A stretch of 64,000 nt of DNA from Mactra quadrangularis (Eukaryota > Mollusca > Bivalvia > Venerida > Mactridae). Below the pieces are notes generated by a model. That model was not told the origin of the DNA. It saw only the letters and a list, made by a program, of their open reading frames with translations, and searched no databases. A program made the translations under genes and the position numbers. Of the stretch, positions 47,901-59,900 are shown one piece after another. The first letter of the stretch is position 1. Each line of letters begins with the position of its first letter. The DNA lies in the NCBI GenBank assembly GCA_025267735.1, contig CM046297.1, positions 30,592,011 through 30,656,010 on the forward strand, given 5' to 3'.

Positions 47901-50900
47901 AATTTTAGTTTACAAACAATTCCATTTGTCACACAATGGGGACGAAACTGATAAACTTTCATAAAGTAAATTTCCGTTAACAGTCCGTTCTTCGTCGAAT
48001 ATTACTATTGTACTCTATATAATGATATATTGTGGCTATTAAATGCAGAAATTAAAACTCCGTTCATTTCATAATGATTTCTTAATTACATAATAGATTA
48101 GATCATATATTTGACCTGAAAAAAGGCGATGGACTTGTGAACATTCGTCCTCGACAACTTTCGTACCCGGGTCCGATCGTTATATTTTTGAGTGAAAAAA
48201 AAATCAAATTTAAGCAATTAAATATGTACAGAAATAAAAATTAAATCCATAATATGATCACTAATATTCTTGAATTGATAAATACTTCACTGTAGCAGTG
48301 AAGACTGATACACTGTAATATTTATTAGGTAAAATTACATTATAACCTTTGAAATTATTTCAATACAATTATTAGCTAATGAAGACACAAAGTCACTGAA
48401 TTATGCTTTCATTTGCATAGTAATTCAAGATATGTATAACAAGTCACATAATTTTATTACTTTGACCAGCGTATTATAAACAATATACTGAAAAAAAACT
48501 ACATCAGCAAATCTACAGTGATCAATAGGGTATAATTCAATGAAATTTGGTGTTCTAGTGGAACAAAAGTATTTCAAACTAATGATGGCTGTTATAAACT
48601 GTTACTTTTGAGATCGGATGCGCGCGGAAACTTCTCTTACGAACGGTACCACTTCTCCCTAACTCAGTTGGAGGGAGAAGTCACTTCTCCCTAAAATTTT
48701 ACCTCAGGATGAGCCCTGACATGTTTAAAAGTCTGCCATGTTTGTCTTGAAGTCTGATCACGGTACAACATTGTTTGTGTATTAACATCTATAAATAATT
48801 ATTTCAGCTACACATGAGCTTGTATTTGTCAACTTCTATGCTGATTGGTGTAGATATAGTCAAATTTTAGCTCCAATATTTGAAGAAGCATCAAAGAAGA
48901 TCAAAGAACAATATCCAGTATGTTCTTATATACTCTTTATTTTGTCATTATCTAACATTCCTTGTAACTATTGAATCATGAACATTTTTAACAAAGCTGG
49001 ATTGGAATATCAGACTTTTACCATTTAGCTTATATTTTACTCAGCAGATATCACATTTGTCAAAGATATCCAGTTTCCATTCAGAATCACTTTATTCTGA
49101 TAAGGCATCCAAATTGATGCTCAAAACATATACTATGTATATAATATCAGTGGTCAAAATTGGCACTAGCCTGACAGCAAAAAAACTAGTAGTTTTTCAT
49201 TGTGGCATGTAAAAATTCATTTTTACTAGCCCTACATGCTTTTGCACATCAATATTGCTGAAAAAAACATGCTTAACTGATTTGTTTACAAAACATTGTT
49301 CTGCTCTATGCATTGAGCAGACTGCTTATGCCATTTGGCTTTTTGAGCATGCTTAATGTGCAATAAGTCCACTGTCCTGTATGCACATACTGCAAAGATA
49401 ATAGTAGCATCCTCTGGTTACTGTATCCCTGTGTATTTCATTTGCCAACATGATTGTCATTCAGGAACCAAACAAATTGTTACAGTGTCAGAACTAAAAT
49501 TTGTTGTAAATATATTCATTAATTTCTAGGCTGACTTGCTTGCTAATTTTTATCCTAATTTCTATGACTGTAATATTTAGTAAAACAGTAAAAGTCATGT
49601 GATGGTAACTACATGGGATATTGTTTTCATACATGCTAAAGTAAATTTCTCAATTTATTTCACTATCATTGACAGTAAAATTAACATTATATTGAAAGAT
49701 TATATCTATTATAAAAAATATTATAATTGTAGGATGTTGGGAAGATAGCATTTGGTAAAGTGGATTGTGATAGTGAGAGTAAGTCTTTACATTCTTAGAT
49801 AATACATCTATGGCTCAGGGCTCAACAAATGTTTTGGAAGCAACTCGTCCATCAGGACGAGCAGCTTAGAATTTTCACTCGTCCTGCTGAAATTCAAACT
49901 CGTCCTGTACTTCACTTAAAGAAAATACAATTAATTGTGAATTTGTATGAAGCAGTAACAAACATGTTATTTGTTGTATATGTTTTTTTATTCTAGAACA
50001 AAAAGCAATTTAATCAATGTTTTCAGATTGCAAGAGATAAAATATGCTTAATTTGTTGTGTTTTTGATACGACTATGTATTTAAAACTTGAAATTTTTTT
50101 TAACTAGAAATTTCATTCATCCTGCAGGACCAGCTGCAGGACGAGCGCCTCCAGAATGCCAACTGGTCCCGAGTCAATTTCTACTTGTAATTACTAGCGG
50201 ACGAATGGATGTGTCGAGCCCTATGGTTTAAATATAATAACAGAAAACATTCACATTTCATACAAACTGTATCTTCTCTAGAATTTTACTAGAATATTTT
50301 TAATTAAAGTTTATTTTTAGTACTGTGTAGTGATTATTTTGTTTGCATTGAACTGTATTCATTTAAATGAATATAATATGATATGTATTGTACCTTGATT
50401 TAATTAATTAATCTTTTACCTATAAATATTATTAAAATACATTAGGTTTAAAACAATCATCATGAAATATTTGTATTATTTCAGATGGTATTGCAACTAC
50501 CTATCATATATCAAAATATCCAACATTAAAATTGTTCCGTAATGGTCAAGTGGTTAAAAAAGAGTATAGAGGTCAGAGGTCACCTGATGCATTAGCTGAA
50601 TATATCAAGACACAATTAGAAGATACAATAAAACAACATTCTAGTATGGAGGAGCTAGATGAATTAGAGGTAATATCTGCATTGTTAAACATATATTCTT
50701 ACTTAGTCATTGTTCAAAATAAGTTGCCATGGAAACAGTTTGTTTGATATTTTCTTATTTCTTACCATTTTGCTTATTAATATTTGTAGAAACCTCATTA
50801 GTGCAACGGTTCTAGTGTGTTAACCTTTAACCTGATGTAATAAGTTACTTCAAAGCTTGCTTTCCAAATCAGAGCATGGAGGCTAGAATTTCCTGGTAAA

Positions 50901-53900
50901 TTAGTTTTGTAGCAATTAATTATTATATGTCATTTGTAAGAGTTTATACATAAATTCCCAGGAAGATCTGTCATATAAAAAGATAAAAACAAGACAAAAC
51001 CCTACCTGATTCAAGTGACATTTGTGCTTTACATAGTAAAAGATGCCAAGATGAAGTCTTCACAGTGTATTGAATGTATTCATATTTAGAATATTATTAC
51101 TTTCAGGATTCTAAGAGAAATATAATAGGATATTTTAGTGATAAAGAAACAGATAATTATAAAACATTCCGACGTATTGCTATGCAACTAAGAGATGATT
51201 GTGTGTTCCATGCTGCCGTAGGGTAAGTAGTTAACTCATAGATTTAGGCCTAACTAAAAAAATACTTTGTTTGCCCTTTACCGACCCTAAATTTTTGGGT
51301 TGGGTCGGTAGGTAGGAAATATTTTTTTTTCAAGAATTGTCTCTCCGTATTATGTAGATCCGGCAAAACAACTTGTTTGTTGCTGTACATATATAAATTA
51401 TACTTATCTAATATTCTAACCTTTCAACATGTTCCTAGCGTAAAGAAACTACCGGAAAGTAATACTATGAACGTTGTGACCAATAAAAAAACACCACACA
51501 TTTTTCGAGTAAATTTTTTTAGTCAGTGGCATTTTTCGTGTCAGTCGATAAAGGGCAAACAAACTTAATTTTTATTTAGGCCTTATGTACAGTTTTATTT
51601 TACTATTTAATTATCAATGTGGCCAGTAAAAAACTAGTTGCCAACTGTATGATTTTTAAAAGAATATGAACATATTTGCTCAATTGACTTGGAAATTTCT
51701 GTTATTGCAAAGTTGGGAAGTTTTCTTTAAACAAAAAATGTGGCATTAATTATTTAGCTTTAACAATTATGATAATAAACTTAATAAACTTGATTTTGTT
51801 TTAAGAATGTTAGCCAATCTTAAGAAGTTGAAATCTGGCAATACTTATTTGATATATTAAACACAATACTAGTTCTATACTGTAATGTTTATTTGCTAAC
51901 ATCTTGTTAACTTGTAGATATGTATTTTAATGTTAATTAAATGTTTATTGTAACTGTCTATATTACATTATGTTAAATGTATATTATTTTAGTACTGTAT
52001 CGGCACCAGAAAGACAAGGTTCAGAAGCTAAAGTTACTTTCCGTGCTCCACATGTAAGTTATTAATATTCTTACTTATTCAGTTTATATTTTCTTTGGTT
52101 TGATTTCTGCTTCACTCTTTGTAAGGTTTTTATCATATATTTGTTCAGTAATAAAGCAAATTAGATAATTATTTGTGCTAGAACCATCATAATCTAGTGT
52201 TCAGTACTGGTACCATGTTGTTCTTTGTATTATATTTAACTTCGAGTTCAAATCTAAACTGAAACATGAAGTCAAGTGTTTCTAAGAATAAAGATCTTGG
52301 GCTCTGAAGTAACCATTATTATATATTAGACAAGTTATTGACATTGTTGTTAAACAAAGATAATTAAAAATAATTAAAATTTTAACATTGACATGTTAGT
52401 TTTCACTCTATATTTAACGTGACATCATCAATATTTCTATAATGAACACATACACAGCCATTATAATCTACCCCCTGGTTTATTAACTTGTAAGTCAAAT
52501 TGTTCTTTTTTTTCTATGTTAGAATTGAAATAATATAAAGTTTTTTTTTCTATAATTTGTTTTAGAATAAAGCATAGACACTAGTTTTGATGTGCTTATG
52601 AGATAACTTGTGCTAAAGTACTCGGTATTTAATTAAAGCACACATAACTCGTGCCTATGGTTTTTATTTACAACAAATTATTGACAACTGTACTTTATTT
52701 CTCAAGTAAAACTATACATATTATATATAATTTGTTGTTGTAGACAAGAAGGGAAGACACAGATTATATTGGTGAAGTAAACAATTATGATTTATTGTTA
52801 CAATGGATACAAGATAAATGTGTTCCTTTAGTTAGGGAAATTACATTTGAAAATGCTGAGGTAAGCATATAATATTGTAGTCTTTTACTTATCTTGATTG
52901 GAAACAATGACCATTTTCAGTCCAATACTTCTATAAAAAAGCGTGTAAACTGTTGATTGACCTTTCAATCACTGTTTCATAATGCAGTGTGCTTTCAGGT
53001 GCTGTTATTTTGATTTTAATTTACCATATCTTGTTAAAAATGTATAAATAATCATTTAAGTATTGAATTGTTCATTATTCTATTATCTTTATAAATATCC
53101 TGTCAATTTTATTTTGTAGATTTTCTGTATGTAATGTACACTTGTATTTTGTTTTTGACATAAAATATCTTGATGTAAAGGGCATAAGCCTAAACTTTGC
53201 TGATAGAAAGCAGCATTATACCAAACACAAGATAGACTGAAATGATTCTTTGAGACAATAGTGTACATGTATATCTATTATTGTAGGAATTAACAGAGGA
53301 AGGTCTACCATTCTTAATTTTGTTCCATAAGTTAGATGATACAGAAATTGTTGAAAAATTTACCAGAGCTGTAACCAATGAATTACTTACAGAAAAACGT
53401 AAGATATTTGATTCTTCTTAAAACCATTTGTCCACTGACAATATTAAAGATTCATGTGTGGTTTTATGATGACCTGTTTTATTTAATGATCAAATGACAG
53501 TATAGAAAAGTGCTTGATCCTAAAGCTTGATGAAATTATCTATCTATAAAAGTGTTGTTTGTGAATTGTTTTATTTGTTTGGTTGATGAAATGTCTCAAC
53601 TCATGTACCTAGAATCTCTTGTTGGATGACTTCACTGATTCTAATGAATAGAAATAAGGAGAACTTTGTAAACATGGTAAAATAAATGTTCTTAAGGAGT
53701 CCAGCCAAACCAACAGAGCTCTTGTCCTGTTTTCAATGTAATTATTTTTCTCTTTTTCTGCTATTTTGTCAGGCATAAACTAGGTTTCATACTTATGAAC
53801 TAAAAGGTTAAGTGCATGATATAGATCACATTTTTAAGCTTTAAAGGTTACATTTTACATCATTCACTACAATTGTATGGACTATATTGGTTAAGACCTG

Positions 53901-56900
53901 GTGAAATGTCTGTATATATATCAATTTAACTTTATATATAACATTATTTATCTACCGCAACTAATCTTTTAGAAGGAAAACCTACTGACTTAATCAAATT
54001 TACTTTTAATCGTCATGGTTGCTTTATCCTTCAGTCATGTGACTTCCCAGGACAGACTACTTTTCTACAAAATTATAACATTGAGCATCCAAAGTGGATG
54101 CGCTTTATCTTTTAACGACAACTTAACAAAAAATGCAATTCTCACAGAATAAATCTTTCTCCAACTTGCTGGATAAACTAAGAACAGATTGACACTAACC
54201 TAGTATTCTCTATATATTACAGAAAGTGTAAACTTCCTGACAGCAGATGGTTCTAAATTCTCTCATCCTCTACACCATCTTGGTAAAACAGCCAATGATT
54301 TACCTGTATTAGCTATAGATAGTTTTAGACATATGTATTTATTTAAACATGATGTTAGAAACGATTTAGAGTAAGTCTTATTTTACTTTATTTTATCTCA
54401 CCCCAAAATTGATCTTTTTGACGGAAAACCTAATTACTGGATAAACCTAGGTTATTCACATGAGTCTTTAAGTGTGGTTTAAAGTCTGCTTCCATATACA
54501 TGTTCAGCCGACTTTACATTGATCTTGTATGATAATCCTTGATCATTGAAATCACCTTCAGGCAGGTGATTCTCACAGTACTCATTTACACCTGGTTGGA
54601 GAGGAACAACTGTTGGTAAATTTCTTGCTTAAGGATATTAGTAGTGGGGATGGAACCCAGGACCTCAATCCCTAAGCATGTGTCCTACCACTGGACCATT
54701 GCTCCTACATTCTTCATTTATTACTTACTTTTTATCAAAGATTTGCTTGTTTAAAAGTTTGTGAAATTAAATATATCTTTACATGGTAAAGTTGGTTCAG
54801 AGTTTCTTAAAATAGAAAATAAATGTTTACTGTTCTAGATGTATTGGTCACTTGTTAATGGCATTTTTACTTGTCTGTATTTTGTCGGTGTTTAATGTTG
54901 AACAATTGAGCCATGTGTCATCTTACTTGATAGTAACTACAGTCTACAAAATTACTGGGTGTCCAGTTGCCCGGGACAACTACTTTTTTTAACAAACATT
55001 TCTCTTGGGCAACCAAAATTATGTAATGAGATATAGTGCTTGCTCTGGAAAATGATCTGTTCTGACAACCACTTTCGTATCCTAATTTCTGAGAAAATAA
55101 ATGTTGACTGTTCCAAAACTATTGATATCTTGTTTAAGACAATTTTACTTGCCTGTTTTATGTCAATTTTTATTAAACCATTAAATCATGTGTCATCTTA
55201 CTAGTCTGTTATTGTTTGTTTTTTCTCAAATGTCAAAGCTTGAATAATTTCATGGTGACTGAATGCATTGTTTTTGTTCTGGCGGCCTAATTGTTTTTAA
55301 AAATATGTTGACTAAAACATAGCATACGGCATAAGCAGCGTTTCTCGATCATAATACACATTTTTGAAAACTCATGGATGTATTACGACTTAAATTTTAA
55401 CAAACGCATTCACCGTGTAATTATTCATGCTTTGACAGTTGAGAAAAAACGAATAATACTATATGATATCAATATGTTGTTTCTAGATTATATGTTATAT
55501 ATATATATGTTATTATAGAACACCTGGTTTATTAAAACAATTTGTACAAGATTTACACTCTGGTAAATTACATCGTGAATTTCATCATGGTCCAGATCCT
55601 GAAGCTCCTCCACAACCACCACAGGTAAATATTTATATTGTATATTATTTATATAATTATGTGTTATATGCCCTGTAAAGTGCCATATTTACTGAACAAT
55701 ACTGCAAATCCTGTTTCATAAAACTGAAAACAGGGCCAAAATCTGTTAAGGGCCAATAACATTTATTGGCCCTGGTCCAATAACAAACATCTGTGCCCTG
55801 ATTGGTTGATAAACAGGGCCGAAATCAAAAACTGATCCGTTAGCAGTTATTTAATAGCAGTTATTTAATAAAATTGTCATTAAATAAGTGATTTGATATA
55901 GGCCCTGTTATTTTTCCTCGGGACCTTGGCCTTTGGCTTCAGACCAATACGACTGCCCTTGAAAAAATCTATCTATCATAATATGTGATTGTACACATAA
56001 CTAGGATCTGCAGTTGAAAGCATACCAGGGTTTTGAATCTAGTGTCCTGAAGGGAGTACAGGTTTGGATTCCACCTTAGATGGTTATACACTTCATAAAA
56101 AATTTAGCAATGATGTCAAATTTCAACTAATAATAAGGCATTTGGAGAAGTTGCCAGCCTTGTGGAAAAGTAGTTGAGTACTGGTTATATGCAGGAAAGT
56201 TTTTTGCATTGGCTGTCCTAAAAAAATAACCTAAAATTGTGTTGACACAGCTTCAAACCCAAATATGTAGAAATAGAAGGGTTTGTGCAATTGTAGATCA
56301 ACATGTTGACAACAATCATCACTATAGAACTATGTCATATTATATATTGGTTATTAGAATATATTCTTTGAATCGCCAGTTCCATGTTGGTTGGATACTA
56401 ATCTAAAATCTAACTTATTGTCTACTAAAGTAACACTTTATCTTATTAAACATTACTGAGACATAAGAAGAAGAAGAAGAAGAAGACTATTAGTGTGATC
56501 ATTATATGTTGTTATAATTGCTTTTTAATAACAATCACACAAAATGATATAATCTACTGTGTACTTGTATGATTACTTACTCATTGGCTACTATAAAATG
56601 ATAGTAAGACTTTCTATATCAACTATTTCTGACCTCAGTCTGTCATGTTTTATAACTCATTTATTAATCTATAATACATATGTTGTCCCTTACTTCCTCT
56701 CCCCCATCAATAATTGAATCAGAATTCAAACTTATTTTATTGTAGCCAAGATTTATTATTAACAGTTAGCATCTATTGCATGTTGAATGGCCTTGGTACT
56801 TGTTCCTACTATTATATATACTTCCTTGTCATGTTTGTTGCATGTTACTTTACTAACCTTCAATGTCAACCCTTTTCTTCTCTGTTCCTGTATAAAATAA

Positions 56901-59900
56901 TATCACTTTTAATTATCTACAGTAAATAAGTACTTAACTTCCTTACTATTTTACTAACAAATATATACTCTTATTCATTGCACAAAAACAAAGTTGGTTA
57001 TTGTGTTATGTGAACATTTAAAAACAAATTGTAATGATTCATGTTACCAATAAAATAAACTTTTTTCCACTCGCTGACTGTAATCAGTAACTGATACAGT
57101 ATTAGTATTATAATTTTTTTAAACTGCAAAAAGTGTTCAACGCCTTGTCCTCTTTAGTTAGACATTCATGAAGAAAAGCTAGAAGAAAGCTAAATATATG
57201 AGTTTAAGAGTGATACTTATAACCTTTATAATGTTACATGTGTAGTATAGTGTCTATACTTGTGAATATTTGATCTCTACAGCAGTACTTACATACAGTA
57301 CCCAACGAAAGTTTGGAGACAAAATAAATTTACGCCAATTCTTGAATTTTGGTGATCATTTTTGTAGAATCAATATTTTTGACATATTTAAGTATGGTTT
57401 GTGATCAATTGAAAACAAATTTTATGAATGCAACACATAAGATTCAGCATCTGACATCCTAAAGCCTCCAAAACCAGGTTTATAGTAATGATTTTTCATA
57501 TATATTCATAAATTTTTCATTTATGCTATTTTTTTAGTCTCGGGTATGATTATAATGATAACCAAAAAATGAAGCAAAATTAAAAGGCATTTCAAAATAA
57601 ACAGTTATCAAATTGTCAATAAAAGCTACTCAGTAGGCCTACGAAGTGAAAATGTTTCCAAACTTTTCTAGGGTACTGTATGTATGATACTGTACTTCAT
57701 GTATACATGTATTCATGTATTCCTAGAATTACTTATAAAAAACACTTGACTTTATCATTTATAAACTTAGTTAAGGAAACTAAGTATAATGTTCTTAGTA
57801 TGGTGTTAATGTTAAGATATACTATATATATAAGATATACTATACTGTGGTTTGTTGGTATTCATACTATTTATACATTTAGATGCATATAATAATCTCT
57901 TAATGAATTTCATCTTGTGCTTGTAAGGTTTTGATAGATTTTAACCAGGTTTACCTAAAGACCCATAGGGCGCTAGATTGAAAAGTCCTCGGAAAACCTG
58001 GTCTTCATGGAATTTCCATGTCTTGAAGTAAACGATGTTGTGATACTTTTCTTGTTGTTTTTTTTCACATTATTTGCAAGGTGTATTTATCATTATGCAT
58101 GCACATGTAATAGCTAAATTAATCAAGAATAATAAGGTATAGAGGCATCATTCTTTGTAGGAACATAGTCATGGCCAGTATAGTTATGATAATCCAATTT
58201 ACATATACTAGGGCTGCTAAGATTCGATTTGAAAATCGATTGTGAAGGCACCAATTCAATTTCGATTTGTATTTCGATTCCATAGAGGCCTTAAAACTTG
58301 TGTATAAAAGTTGTTAGAATTAAAGACTTATTGATTATTGATCTTGTTCAGAAATAAATATTATAAATTAATGTTATAATTCTTATTTTATCAATATTTG
58401 TTAGTTAAAGGTCAAAATTTTAATGAATGTATTATTGTACATTTGTACAAATTGCATCGCATCGAATTGACTTTCCATTGAATCATTGCAGCTCTTACCT
58501 ATACACTATGTGTTAGAAGGTCAAAGATCAAGGTCAATCTGATCTTACACTCAAAACTTCAGTTCAAACATTTACTAAAACAGTACTGACTGGTTCTTTG
58601 TGGCATATAGATTACCACTCAGTTAAATAATAACTTAGGATATATAATGTCAGAAGGAGCTCCTTTTGTTGCTGTTATAGATATTATCTCTTGCTTAACT
58701 TGTTTAATGTATGCTTTCCATTCTTTTGTTCTTCTTTGGGTTACAGTAATGGTAAATTTGTGGTATTTTTACTTCTTTGGGTACTTTACCTCTTTTTTGT
58801 TCTTCTATGGGTTAGGTGGTTAATTTACTCCTTTTGGTTAGATGTTTGTCTTGCTAAGTTAAAATCCTTTCATTGTGATGTGTCTAAAATTGTGATGTCT
58901 CCCAGATTTCAATGTAATCAAGGGCTGAACAACCTTTGTATACGTCAATGTTACTGGTGGGGTTTTAGCATGTTTCGGAAGTATTATAATAATGAGAAGG
59001 GATTTCTGCTATGTATATAGAGGGTTATATGCTAGACTGGTGACTGTGGTGGTTGTGTTGCTATGGTAACAGAATGGTTTAATCTCACCGTGTTTGTGTA
59101 CTACAGGAAGGTTCCACAACATTGGTTCCACCCACCACACCCTCTGGTGAACAAGCTAGCACTCCTAAACCACCAACAGATACTAAGGAAAAAAGTGGAC
59201 ATATACCACATGATAATGATGATACAACTACTGCCATGCTTCCATCATCACCCCCAGAGTCTATATTCAAAAATCTAAAACCATCAGATAATCGTTACAC
59301 GATAGTTGAAAAAGATGAACTTTAGTCTGTATTGGTTTGATTGTTGTCACTTCACATTGAAAATAAACATGGTTTGTTTTACTTTATAATATATTTACTT
59401 TATGTTATGTAGATTCTTGTTCTTATCTACCTATTATTTCTGACATCTTCTCTTTGTTTTTTCTCTATTTATGCTCAAGTGAGCTATTGTGAGTGATCTA
59501 TCTGACATTTGTGTGTGCAAGGAACTGTTGTCGACAATTTCTTAGAAAATCTTCATGTAAAAAAACCATAAGATGAGCAGTTTACAAATTTGGCTTGTAG
59601 CATATCCTGAAGGTCCTCAACTAAAATTATTCTACTTATGCTTGTTTGGTCAATATTGACCCCCGCCCTAGGGACCAACAGATTTAATAAAGGAAATGTT
59701 TAAAAAATCTTCTTCCCCAAATTATGAAGTCAAACTCTTCTATATTTGACATACGGCATCACCTCAAGGTCCTCTACAAAGTTCGTTCAAATTATGCTCC
59801 CTGAGGTTAAAATTGATCCCACCCCTAGATGTCGCAAGTTTAACATTGAGTTATTTAAGGGGATGTTGGTAAAAAAATAATCCTTTAAAGCCTTGCCATG

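Noticed and set aside
53190..53378. 62-codon minus-strand frame
   Set aside because: Antisense shadow of ERp44 exon 9.
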